Below are positions 1-6,333 of a stretch of 11,168 nucleotides of DNA, piece by piece. The stretch comes from JANOQP01 sp044227705 (GTDB lineage: Bacteria > Bacteroidota > Bacteroidia > Chitinophagales > Saprospiraceae). Within the stretch, counting starts at the first letter, position 1. Every line of letters starts with the position of its first letter. The notes below the pieces were generated by a model. That model was given only the letters and a program-made list of their open reading frames with translations, searched no databases and was not told the origin of the DNA. The DNA lies in the NCBI GenBank assembly GCA_044227705.1, contig JBGAWE010000155.1, forward strand, positions 1 to 11,168. Reading direction: 5' to 3'. A program made the translations under genes and the position numbers.

Positions 1-66
1 AGCCGTCAAGCTCCCCAGGGCCGATGGTACTGCGCCAAGCGCGCGGGAGAGTAGGTCGCCGCCAAC
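1..66 (+). rRNA. rrf: 5S ribosomal RNA, 3' portion (5' part outside window)
   Basis: The first 66 bases match the 3' half of bacterial 5S rRNA. The conserved GCCGATGGTACTGCG block is followed by a small stem-loop and GGGAGAGTAGGTCGCCGCC, which forms the loop E/helix IV and closing-helix part of the molecule. The GGTCGCCGCC ending is typical of Bacteroidota 5S genes. The 5' half lies upstream, so this is the last gene of an rrn operon. The exact mature 3' end is uncertain by a few bases; it is placed just before the A-rich start of the terminator. Confidence 0.92.
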
Positions 67-72
67 TCAATC

Positions 73-107
73 AAAGAAGCCTCCCCGGTGACGGGGGGGC
101 TTTCTTC
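73..107 (+). terminator. Rho-independent terminator of the rRNA operon
   Basis: A GC-rich stem, GCCTCCCCG (79-87) with CGGGGGGGC (92-100), closes a GTGA tetraloop with one G-U pair. The flanking AAAGAA and TTTCTT can extend the stem imperfectly, and the right side provides the U-rich tail. It begins within about 10 bases of the 5S end, which fits transcription termination of the rrn operon. Confidence 0.88.
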
Positions 108-127
108 GTTGGGGGAGGTATTAGCAT

Positions 128-192
128 CCCAAAGTTTTGCACTTTTGGGGGACAGTTTCGGACAACCGACATTTTGAAAGCAAAATCCCCCA
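128..192 (+). promoter_or_regulatory. Leader of the lamin-tail gene with three small inverted repeats
   Basis: The 89 bases between the terminator and the chosen ATG at 197 contain no gene. They hold an imperfect inverted repeat, CCCAAA (128-133) with TTTGGG (144-149), whose right arm overlaps CACTTTTG (140-147). That octamer has one mismatch to the Bacteroidota -7 consensus TAnnTTTG. Two perfect hairpins follow: TCGG-ACAA-CCGA (158-169) and ATTTTG-AAAG-CAAAAT (171-186). A gene-specific promoter is expected here because the rrn terminator lies upstream. The assignment of any one element is tentative. Confidence 0.35.
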
Positions 193-196
193 CCCT

Positions 197-925
197 ATGC
201 GCTTTCCTTTTCGCACTTTTTGCTGGGCAATCTCAATCTTGCCGACCATCGGCCTCACCCAAATTCAGGACAACTTCTCCGACGGCAACTTCACCCAAAA
301 TCCCGTTTGGCAGGGCAACACCGGCCATTTCATTGTCAACGCTGCCACAGAGCTTCAACTGAACGCGCCTGCCGCCGGGAACTCCCTCCTTTTCACCGAG
401 GGTAATATCCCCGATTCGGTGGTTTGGGAAATCTATTTCCGCCTCGAGTTTCCGCCCTCGGCCTCAAACCGGCTCCGCATCTATCTCCAAACCGACGGCC
501 CGAACCTCCAATCCGCGAACGGCTACTTCCTCGAAATCGGGGAAAACGGCGCGGCCGATGCCCTCCATTTTTACAGGCAAGATGCCGGGCAGACGGTTTT
601 GCTCGGAATTGGAGCGCCCGCTTCGCTCGCCCTCGACCCCAGCCTCGCTCGCCTCCAAACCATCCGAAAAAAGGGCGGATTATGGAAAATCATCGCCGAT
701 TTTAGCGGAAACGACAACTTTTTGTCGCAAATAGAAGTAGTCGACTCAAAATGGCCTGGCGGCCAAAATCACTTCTTCGGCTTCGATTGCCTCTTTTTCC
801 GCCACCCGAAAAGACAAGTTTTTCTTCGACGATGTCAAAATCATGCCCGACCTGCCCGACATCATTCCGCCGAGGCTGCTTTACGCGGAGGTCATCGACA
901 GCCAGCATCTCGCTGTCTTTTTTAA
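197..925 (+). CDS. Lamin-tail-domain secreted protein, 5' fragment (frameshifted)
   Basis: This is the N-terminal part of a large exported protein whose reading continues in another frame (843-2849). I start it at ATG 197 rather than the in-frame ATG at 137, because 197 gives a compact signal peptide: basic MRFPFR, then a hydrophobic stretch ending ...GLTQ before the mature start IQDNFSDGNF. Residues about 23-200 look like a beta-rich N-terminal domain of the kind that precedes lamin-tail domains in Bacteroidota, with the pattern DNFSDGNF, PVWQGNTGHF and HFFGFDCLF. After F200 the frame loses protein-like character (RHPKRQVFLRRCQNHARP) and stops at 925. The other frame supplies the expected continuation SATRKDKFFFDD. 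The authentic coding part is therefore 197-796, and the tail 797-925 is probably read only because of the shift. Function unknown; likely a cell-surface or secreted structural protein. Confidence 0.7.
   Translation: MRFPFRTFCWAISILPTIGLTQIQDNFSDGNFTQNPVWQGNTGHFIVNAATELQLNAPAAGNSLLFTEGNIPDSVVWEIYFRLEFPPSASNRLRIYLQTDGPNLQSANGYFLEIGENGAADALHFYRQDAGQTVLLGIGAPASLALDPSLARLQTIRKKGGLWKIIADFSGNDNFLSQIEVVDSKWPGGQNHFFGFDCLFFRHPKRQVFLRRCQNHARPARHHSAEAALRGGHRQPASRCLF
794..798 (+). other. Putative +1 frameshift in a T5 homopolymer
   Basis: Reading TGC CTC TTT in the upstream frame (788-796), skipping one base, and then reading TCC GCC ACC CGA (798 on) joins HFFGFDCLF to SATRKDKFFFDD. One surplus T in the run 794-798 explains the whole disruption. 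Skipping it gives a continuous protein of about 883 residues. The cause could be a sequencing or assembly indel, a real mutation, or less likely a recoding site; no stop codon, Shine-Dalgarno stimulator or obvious downstream structure argues for programmed shifting. Confidence 0.75.
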
Positions 926-2849
926 TGAAAAACTCGACCCAGTTGATGCTTCCGACCCAGCCCATTTTTCGGTCGATTTGGGAATTGGACAGCCGGTTTT
1001 GGCCGAGCCGATGCCAGGCAACTCGAAAACCGCCCGGCTTTCTTTCTCAAAAAATTTCATCGACGGCGCAACCCATGTTTTGACTACAACCGGCCTCACC
1101 GACGAAATCGGCAACTCCTCCGGGCCCGAAACAACGACTTTCACCTTCCTGAAAATCAGCTCGCCCGAACTGTTCGACATCCTCATCAACGAGTTCATGG
1201 CCGACCCCTCTCCGAGCGTCGGATTGCCCGAGGTCGAATGGGTCGAACTGGTCAACAGAAGCTCGAAGAACATTGATTTACAGCAAGTTGCGTTCTCTAC
1301 TGGCGGTTCGCCGGTCAATTTACCGAGTTTCATTCTGCGGCCGGACAGCCTTGTTTTGCTCATACCCGCCTCGGCCGACGGTAGTTTTTCGACCGTTAAA
1401 AACCGGCTTGCCCTCCCAAGTCTCCCCTCGATTTCAAACTCGGCCGACGAGCTTTCCCTGGTCCGAGCAGCCGACGGTGAGACCATCGACCTCGTCCCCT
1501 TCGACCTCTCCTTTTACAAAAACGACCAGAAGAACGACGGCGGCTGGTCCATCGAGCGCACAAACCCGAACCGGCCTTGCGCAGCAGGCGGCGAAAACTG
1601 GGCCGCTTGCCAGAGCATACTCGGCGGCACGCCCGGCTCGGCCAACTCGAATTTCTTGGATGAAAAGGACAAGACAGGTGCCGAGCTGATTGCAGTTTTC
1701 CCCAAAAGCTCGGCCCTTCTTTGCGTTCAACTCTCGGAAGGTTTGGACCTGAATTCAGTCGCCGCTACCAATTTCAAAATCGAGCCGAACCTCCCGATTT
1801 CCTCCGTCAAGGCGGAGCAAATCGGCGGCCCAACCTTACTCCTATCGCTCGGCCAACCGATGCAGCCGAGCCAGGTTTATCGACTAAAAATCTCGTCGAG
1901 CGCAACGGATTGCAGCGGCAATTCCTTCTCCTCCAAAAACGAACTGCCCTTCGCCCTTGCCGAGTTTCCCGAAGTCAACGATTTGATTATCAACGAGTTG
2001 TTGTTCAATCCCGCGACAGGTGGGGCTGATTTCGTCGAACTTTTCAACCGCTCTAAAAAGGCCATCGACCTCGCCGGGCTTTTCGTTGCCAACATCTCGG
2101 CGGCCGGGGCGGAGGTCAAAAAATGCACGGTCGAGCGGCTCGTCCTGCCAGGCGAGTTTGCGGTTTTGACGACGGACACGGCTTTCGTTCGCTCCAATTT
2201 TTGGGTGAAAAACCCGGCTTGGCTCCACCAAAACCAGCTTCCCAAATTCGAGGACGACGAGGGGAATATTCAAATCTACCGCGAGACCGGCCCGACCGAC
2301 GTCCTGATAATCGACGACTTCAACTACTCGAAAGACTTTCACCACGCCCTCCTCGCCGACTATGAAAAGGAAAACCGTTCCCTTGAACGCCTAGACCCGA
2401 GCGGCCCGACCAATGACCCGGCTAATTGGCAGACTGCAGCCTCCCCCGCTTCGCTCGGCAGCGACAAGCCCGGTCACGGCACGCCGACCGCCACGAACTC
2501 GCAATCAAAATCAGTGCAATTGGTTGAAAATGAATGGGTTGTGCTTTCAAACAGCCGCCTCTCTCCCGACGGCGACGGCTACGAGGACTTCGTTTTAATT
2601 GACCTCAACTTGCCGAAGGCCGGCTACACCGGCCATATCGAAATCTTCAACGAAGTCGGAAACCATGTCAAAACCGTTGTCGGTCAGCAGGTTTCGGGCG
2701 TCAACCCGCGCTTCCGCTGGGACGGCGACACCGACGACGGAACGGCCGTTCCGGTCGGGATTTACATCGTCCAGGCCGACTTTCTCCACCCCGACGGGCC
2801 GAACAAAAAGAAGAACCTGACCCTCGCAGTCGTCAAAAAATGGAATTGA
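843..2849 (+). CDS. Lamin-tail-domain (LTD) surface protein, main 3' part (frameshifted)
   Basis: Numbered on the restored 883-residue protein, this frame encodes several domains in order. An SbsA-like Ig domain (about 223-319) starts PPRLLYAEVIDSQHLAVFF. The first lamin-tail domain (about 327-485) has DILINEFMADP, EWVELVNRS and FILRPDSLVLL, ending in GGTPGSANS. A second Ig-like domain spans about 496-595. A second lamin-tail domain (about 595-760) has DLIINELLFNP and DFVELFNRSKKAIDLAG. The C-terminal FlgD/CHU_C-like domain (about 777-883) has SPDGDGYEDF, IEIFNEVGNHVK and the typical PVGIYIVQADF. Duplicated Ig-LTD units are usual in secreted Bacteroidota proteins of unknown function. The ATG at 843 is only the first start codon in this frame; its real beginning is upstream across the frameshift. 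The stop lies one base before that of the convergent HD gene. Confidence 0.8.
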   Translation: MPDLPDIIPPRLLYAEVIDSQHLAVFFNEKLDPVDASDPAHFSVDLGIGQPVLAEPMPGNSKTARLSFSKNFIDGATHVLTTTGLTDEIGNSSGPETTTFTFLKISSPELFDILINEFMADPSPSVGLPEVEWVELVNRSSKNIDLQQVAFSTGGSPVNLPSFILRPDSLVLLIPASADGSFSTVKNRLALPSLPSISNSADELSLVRAADGETIDLVPFDLSFYKNDQKNDGGWSIERTNPNRPCAAGGENWAACQSILGGTPGSANSNFLDEKDKTGAELIAVFPKSSALLCVQLSEGLDLNSVAATNFKIEPNLPISSVKAEQIGGPTLLLSLGQPMQPSQVYRLKISSSATDCSGNSFSSKNELPFALAEFPEVNDLIINELLFNPATGGADFVELFNRSKKAIDLAGLFVANISAAGAEVKKCTVERLVLPGEFAVLTTDTAFVRSNFWVKNPAWLHQNQLPKFEDDEGNIQIYRETGPTDVLIIDDFNYSKDFHHALLADYEKENRSLERLDPSGPTNDPANWQTAASPASLGSDKPGHGTPTATNSQSKSVQLVENEWVVLSNSRLSPDGDGYEDFVLIDLNLPKAGYTGHIEIFNEVGNHVKTVVGQQVSGVNPRFRWDGDTDDGTAVPVGIYIVQADFLHPDGPNKKKNLTLAVVKKWN

Positions 2850-2850
2850 A

Positions 2851-3432
2851 TCAGACCACCTCGATGCCGCCGACCGTCCGCTCGAACCAGCGGAGCGGTG
2901 CGAGGGTCTTGTCACCCGTCGAGGTGTCGCACCAAAAAAAGAGGTAGTAGAGCTGGCGGCATTCGGCCACCTTTTCGAGCAGGCGGTCGAGCGACTGGAG
3001 GCCCTCGACGTACATCTGCTGCCGCTCAAAAATCCGCCAGCAGTAATAGGCCTCGTCGTGCCGCTCAACGATTTCGAGGACCTCGCGGTCGTCGTAGAAT
3101 CTTTCCAAAAAGAGCCGGGCAAGCCGCCCGTGGTGTTTCGACCAATCGCGCGGCACGGACTTGTCCTCCCGAAATTTGAATGTGTCGTGGACGTAGGCCA
3201 ACAATCGCAGTTTTTCTCGGTATTCGCCGAATCGCGGCTGGAGCTTCTCGATGTTCCCCAAAATCTCTTCGATGTGGTAGACGACGTTCCCCTCCGGGTG
3301 GCCAAATCGCGGCTCGCCCCAAAAAAGACCTTCCACAAACTCGGGCTGCTGCAAAAGGAGGCACTCCAATTCCGTCTCCGGCCGGAGCAGCGTCGCGGGG
3401 TCGAACGGCGGGAACTTGGGCGGTGGACTCAC
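2851..3432 (-). CDS. HD-domain protein, putative metal-dependent phosphohydrolase
   Basis: This 193-residue cytoplasmic protein has no signal peptide. The HD-type metal site is visible as H53 (VVYHIEEI), the H82-D83 doublet (AYVHDTFKF), H100/H101 (WSKHHGRLA), H125-D126 (VERHDEAYYCW) and D169 (FFWCDTSTGDK). The extra histidines suggest a multi-metal HD enzyme of nucleotidase or phosphohydrolase type, but the substrate cannot be told from sequence. The N-terminal FWGEPRFGHPEGNVVYH block is a family hallmark I recognise from hypothetical HD proteins. The start codon is GTG, since no in-frame ATG exists until residue 140. TACCTTGT lies 21 bases upstream of the GTG, so the gene could be transcribed independently of aroQ, whose stop is 62 bases upstream. 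It converges with the lamin-tail gene with no room for a terminator between them. Confidence 0.85.
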   Translation of the reverse strand: MSPPPKFPPFDPATLLRPETELECLLLQQPEFVEGLFWGEPRFGHPEGNVVYHIEEILGNIEKLQPRFGEYREKLRLLAYVHDTFKFREDKSVPRDWSKHHGRLARLFLERFYDDREVLEIVERHDEAYYCWRIFERQQMYVEGLQSLDRLLEKVAECRQLYYLFFWCDTSTGDKTLAPLRWFERTVGGIEVV

Positions 3433-3453
3433 TGGCTTTTGCTTTTTTCGGGA

Positions 3454-3461
3454 ACAAGGTA
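3454..3461 (-). promoter_or_regulatory. Candidate -7 promoter element for the HD gene
   Basis: On the minus strand the octamer TACCTTGT lies 21 bases before the GTG start. It resembles the Bacteroidota -7 consensus TAnnTTTG and matches the TACCTT core found 21 bases before the TPR gene. No convincing -33 TTTG is present at the right distance, so confidence is low. Confidence 0.22.
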
Positions 3462-3494
3462 AGCAGGGAGTTGATTGGAGTTTTGTCTCAAAGC

Positions 3495-3926
3495 CTACCG
3501 GTTCTGTGCCTTCTCAACCAGCCGTTCGACCGCCAGCCGGTAGCCCTCCAGCCCGAGTCCGGTGATAGAGCCGAGGCATTTTACGGCCAAAAAACTGTGG
3601 TGCCGATAGGGTTCTCGTTCGAAAACATTGGAAATGTGCACCTCGACGGCCGGTGCCGGGATGGCCGCGAGCGTGTCGGCCAGCGCGATGCTCGTGTGCG
3701 AGTAGCCGCCCGCGTTGATGACGACGCCGTCGGCCAAGAAGCCGATTTCTTGCAGTTTGTCGATGAGCGCGCCCTCGTGGTTGCTCTGAAAATAATAGAG
3801 ATTAACGTCGGGGAAAGCGGCATTCAGCTCTTCGAAAAACTCCTCGAAACGCTTTGTTCCGTAAACCTCCGGCTCCCTTTTTCCCAAAAGGTTGAGGTTC
3901 GGGCCGTTGAGAATCCAGATGGTCAT
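3495..3926 (-). CDS. aroQ: 3-dehydroquinate dehydratase, type II
   Basis: The enzyme catalyses trans-dehydration of 3-dehydroquinate to 3-dehydroshikimate, step three of the shikimate pathway, in the cytosol as a dodecamer. At 143 residues it has the normal size for type II enzymes. The N-terminal ILNGPNLNLLGKREPEVYG carries the expected catalytic loop residues R17 and Y22. QSNHEG, VINAGGYSHTS (N71, H77), catalytic H97 in VEVHISN and R108 complete the active site. The ATG at 3926 overlaps the stop of the TPR gene as ATGA (3923-3926), which indicates translational coupling and fixes the start. A longer open frame extends upstream to 4469, but there it only shadows the TPR gene. The pairing with a TPR lipoprotein has no evident metabolic logic. 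Confidence 0.96.
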   Translation of the reverse strand: MTIWILNGPNLNLLGKREPEVYGTKRFEEFFEELNAAFPDVNLYYFQSNHEGALIDKLQEIGFLADGVVINAGGYSHTSIALADTLAAIPAPAVEVHISNVFEREPYRHHSFLAVKCLGSITGLGLEGYRLAVERLVEKAQNR

Positions 3927-4945
3927 CCCTTCTTCTTTTTGAGGCGGGCGAAGGCCTCCTCCGCCTCCGTGTAACCGGGCGCGTTGCGGGCGGCCTGGTC
4001 GTAGTCGTTGAGGGCGGCGGCCGTCTCGCCAAGCTTTTCCTCGGCCACGCCCCGGTAATAGAAGGCCTTGATGAACAGCGGGTCTACTTTCAAAGCGAGG
4101 TCGAAATGGGTCTTCGCCAAGCGTAAACTGTCCATGTCGAGGTAAAGAAGGCCGAGGTTCAGGTATGCGTCCTGATAGTTTTTGTCCCGGTTGATGATGT
4201 CCTTGTAAGTGGCCACGGCCTTTTTCAAATCGCCAGTCTGGGAATAGTAATCGCCGATGGCGTGCCGCGCCGCGAGGCTGTTGGAATCGACGCGAAGGGC
4301 GTTTTCGAGGTAGGCGAGAGCGATTTTGTCCTTCCTTTCCGTAAAAATCTGTCCGAGGCTGATGTACGCGTCGAGGTTGTCGGGCGAGATGGAGATGCAC
4401 CTTTTGTAGCTCGTGATGGCCCGGTCGGTCTGTCCCATGTCCTTGCAGATTTGGCCGGTCATGAACCATGCCTCGGCGTTCTGCGGGTCTTTTTTGAAAA
4501 TCTTGTCGATGCTGCCCAGCGCCTCCGAGTGCATCTTGAGAATCAGTTGGAACTCGGCCAGTTTCAGCAGCGTCGGGATGCGGCCGGGGAAGTGCTGCGC
4601 CGCCATCTCCATCACGCGCAGGCCCTCGCGGCTCTTATAGTAGTCCATGAAAACGTCGGCCAGCAGGTGGAAATAGGGCGGCTTCGTCGAGTCGATTTGC
4701 ATGGCAAGTGCCACGTCGCTGATGGCCGGGTCGTAGGAGCCTTCCTCGTAATAGGCTTTGCCGCGCAGGAAGAGCAGCGAGTCGTTGTGCGGCTCGGCAG
4801 CAATCTGGCGGCTCAAGTCGAGGACGAGCGGGCTGGCGTTCGCCGCCGCCCCCGCGGGCATCGCGTCCGGGGCCTTTTTTTCATGCTTGCACAAAGAGAG
4901 GGCGGCCAAAAGGGCCAGCCCGGCGGCCCAAGTTTTTCCTTTCAT
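3923..4945 (-). CDS. Tetratricopeptide-repeat lipoprotein-like protein
   Basis: The 340-residue protein begins MKGKTWAAGLALLAALSLC, a signal sequence with a lipobox-like LSLC at 16-19. The residue before the cysteine is L rather than G, A or S, so lipidation is probable but not ideal. A short A/P-rich linker is followed by about eight consecutive 34-residue TPR units from residue 54 to 325, for example NDSLLFLRGKAYYEEGSYDP, AEAWFMTGQICKDMGQTDRA and IKAFYYRGVAEEKLGETAAA. The C-terminus is a KKKKG cluster. The expected role is a periplasm- or surface-facing protein-interaction scaffold; no enzymatic domain is present. I chose ATG 4945 over an in-frame start 23 codons upstream because the longer form would bury the signal peptide. 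The gene heads the minus-strand operon with aroQ, and its promoter should lie in the divergent region shared with anmK. Confidence 0.85.
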   Translation of the reverse strand: MKGKTWAAGLALLAALSLCKHEKKAPDAMPAGAAANASPLVLDLSRQIAAEPHNDSLLFLRGKAYYEEGSYDPAISDVALAMQIDSTKPPYFHLLADVFMDYYKSREGLRVMEMAAQHFPGRIPTLLKLAEFQLILKMHSEALGSIDKIFKKDPQNAEAWFMTGQICKDMGQTDRAITSYKRCISISPDNLDAYISLGQIFTERKDKIALAYLENALRVDSNSLAARHAIGDYYSQTGDLKKAVATYKDIINRDKNYQDAYLNLGLLYLDMDSLRLAKTHFDLALKVDPLFIKAFYYRGVAEEKLGETAAALNDYDQAARNAPGYTEAEEAFARLKKKKG

Positions 4946-5082
4946 AAAAGCGAGGTTTTCGGGGCATGAAGGTAGAACCCGGCCCAAAACCGGGGCAAGG
5001 CATTTTGCGGGCACGGGCCGGGGACGGGCGGATGGGGACGGTTTTTGGGCGAACGCTACTTTCGCCCGTCCAATTTTTGAAG
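4946..5082. promoter_or_regulatory. Divergent promoter region with a shared inverted element
   Basis: The two outward-facing halves resemble each other. Toward anmK, CGGTTTTTGGGC (5039-5050) is followed after five bases by CTACTTTC (5056-5063) and GCCC. Toward the TPR gene, on the minus strand, CGGTTTTGGGC (4992-4982) is followed after six bases by CTACCTTC (4975-4968) and, two bases on, GCCC. The T-A-C-Y-T-T cores lie 18 and 21 bases before the two ATGs and resemble the Bacteroidota -7 element TAnnTTTG. GGGCGAA (5047-5053) can pair with TTCGCCC (5061-5067); alternatively GGACGGGCG (5022-5030) can pair with CGCCCGTCC (5063-5071). No transcript data are available, so promoter function is inferred. 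Confidence 0.5.
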
Positions 5083-6288
5083 ATGAACCCGAACCTCCGT
5101 CGCCTTTTCAAGATTGCCCAAAAGCCCGAGCGCACCGTCGTCGGACTGATGAGCGGCACATCGCTCGACGGACTGGACATCGCCCTCTGCTCGGTGAAAG
5201 GCTGCGGCCGCGAGACCGAACTGAAGCTACTCCAATTCCAAACCGCTGCCTACGACGAGCTTTTCAAAGCCGAAATCCGCTCCGTCTTCGCGAAGCAAAC
5301 CATTGATTTTCAGCAACTTGTGCTGCTCCACGCGACCGTCGCCCGGCGGCACGCGGCTCTCCTCCTCGCCGCCTTAAAAGATTGGGGGATCGAACCGTCG
5401 GCGGTCGACCTCCTCGCCTCGCACGGGCAAACGGTCTTCCACGCCCCCGCCAGCCAGCACGGTTTGAAAGGCCAGCCGAACGCCACCCTCCAAATCGGCG
5501 ACGGCGACCACATGGCTGTCCTGACCGGCATCACGACGGTCTCCGATTTTCGGCAAAAGCACATCGCGGCGGGCGGCGAGGGGGCGCCGCTCGCGCTCTA
5601 CGGCGACCATCTTCTTTTCTCGCATGAGACGGAAAACCGGGTTCTGGTCAACATCGGCGGCATCGCCAATTTCACTTGGCTGCCTCGATTGCAGAGCGAC
5701 CGCGTATTCGCCACCGACACCGGGCCGGGCAACACTTTGATGGACTTCGCCGCTCGCCGTTTTTTTCAAAAAGACTTCGACGACGGCGGTCGAATCGCGG
5801 CCTCCGGCTCGGTCGCTGGGCCGCTGTTCGACGCGCTTTTGGCCGAGCCATTTTTCAGGCTGCCCTTTCCGAGGACGACGGGGCCGGAGCTTTTCAGCCC
5901 CCAGTTTTTGGAAAAAGCCCAAAAGGCGAGCGGCTCGGAGCACATCGAACCGGCGGATTTGATGGCGACGCTCAATTTCTTCACTGCAAAAACGCTGGCC
6001 GATGCCATCCAAAAATCGGCCGAGACCGATGGCATCGAAACCCGAAACCTGTCTCTCTATTTGAGCGGCGGTGGGGCGCACAACCCGGTTTTGAGAGAAA
6101 ATTTGAAATCGCAACTACCTGAAAGCCATTTCTTTAACTTCCAAAACCTCGGCCTCGATGGCGACGCGAAAGAGGCCGTCCTCTTCGCCGTGCTCGCCAA
6201 CGAAGCGGTCGCGGGCGAAGCCTTTCCGGCCATTGGGCTGAACGGCCAGCCGGGCGTGTCGATGGGCAAAATCAGCTTCCCCAACTGA
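5083..6288 (+). CDS. anmK: Anhydro-N-acetylmuramic acid kinase
   Basis: AnmK hydrolyses the 1,6-anhydro bond of anhMurNAc and phosphorylates it with ATP to MurNAc-6-phosphate, in cytosolic peptidoglycan recycling. The 401-residue protein shows the family signatures in order: the phosphate-binding GLMSGTSLDGLD (21-32), ASHGQTVFH, QIGDGDHMA, TTVSDFRQKHIAAGGEGAPL, NIGGIANFTWLP, ATDTGPGN with the presumed catalytic base D212, and LSGGGAHNP from residue 327. Its length fits the slightly longer Bacteroidota members. I chose ATG 5083 because an alternative 39-codon extension to 4966 is G/R/P-rich, unlike the family, and overlaps the promoter-like sequence. batA follows 45 bases downstream on the same strand, so partial co-transcription is possible. 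No MurQ etherase or anhMurNAc transporter is in this window. Confidence 0.96.
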   Translation: MNPNLRRLFKIAQKPERTVVGLMSGTSLDGLDIALCSVKGCGRETELKLLQFQTAAYDELFKAEIRSVFAKQTIDFQQLVLLHATVARRHAALLLAALKDWGIEPSAVDLLASHGQTVFHAPASQHGLKGQPNATLQIGDGDHMAVLTGITTVSDFRQKHIAAGGEGAPLALYGDHLLFSHETENRVLVNIGGIANFTWLPRLQSDRVFATDTGPGNTLMDFAARRFFQKDFDDGGRIAASGSVAGPLFDALLAEPFFRLPFPRTTGPELFSPQFLEKAQKASGSEHIEPADLMATLNFFTAKTLADAIQKSAETDGIETRNLSLYLSGGGAHNPVLRENLKSQLPESHFFNFQNLGLDGDAKEAVLFAVLANEAVAGEAFPAIGLNGQPGVSMGKISFPN

Positions 6289-6311
6289 AGGCGGAATTCG
6301 GACTTTCGCCT
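6289..6311 (+). promoter_or_regulatory. Inverted repeat between anmK and batA
   Basis: AGGCGGAA (6289-6296) pairs with TTTCGCCT (6304-6311) around a seven-base loop, with one G-U pair. It starts directly after the anmK stop. There is no T-run after it, so it is a poor intrinsic terminator. The right arm overlaps GACTTTCG (6301-6308), 25 bases before the batA ATG. This resembles the GGGCGAA-N7-TTCGCCC repeat upstream of anmK, and suggests either an operator/promoter element or a weak attenuator. Confidence 0.35.
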
Positions 6312-6333
6312 CGCCCATTCAGCATCCTAAAAT

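Noticed and set aside
73..107. Small ncRNA downstream of 5S rRNA.
   Set aside because: The hairpin with U-rich tail directly after 5S is explained as the rrn terminator.
137..196. Earlier ATG at 137 for the lamin-tail gene.
   Set aside because: It adds 20 polar residues before the signal peptide and overlaps the hairpin-rich leader; ATG 197 starts directly at the signal sequence.
794..800. Programmed ribosomal frameshift at the T5 run.
   Set aside because: No in-frame stop at the site, no internal Shine-Dalgarno and no obvious stimulatory structure; a one-base indel is simpler. Not fully excluded.
2595..3338. A 247-codon minus-strand open frame crossing the lamin-tail and HD genes.
   Set aside because: S/T/R-rich shadow of the HD and lamin-tail genes with no recognisable motif; the overlapping frames encode real domains.
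3927..4469. Long upstream extension of the aroQ reading frame (324 residues in total).
   Set aside because: It lies wholly inside the TPR gene in another frame, is R/P/G-rich with no domain character, and the ATGA overlap at 3923-3926 gives a standard-length AroQ.
4946..5014. N-terminal extension of the TPR protein by 23 residues.
   Set aside because: It would place 23 residues ahead of a good signal sequence and run into the promoter region.
4966..5082. N-terminal extension of AnmK by 39 codons from ATG 4966.
   Set aside because: The extension has no family similarity, is G/R/P-rich, and covers the divergent promoter-like sequences; the family core begins shortly after ATG 5083.
5374..6114. 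A 246-codon minus-strand open frame opposite anmK.
   Set aside because: R/G/V-rich antisense shadow typical of high-GC coding sequence; anmK on the + strand is unambiguous.
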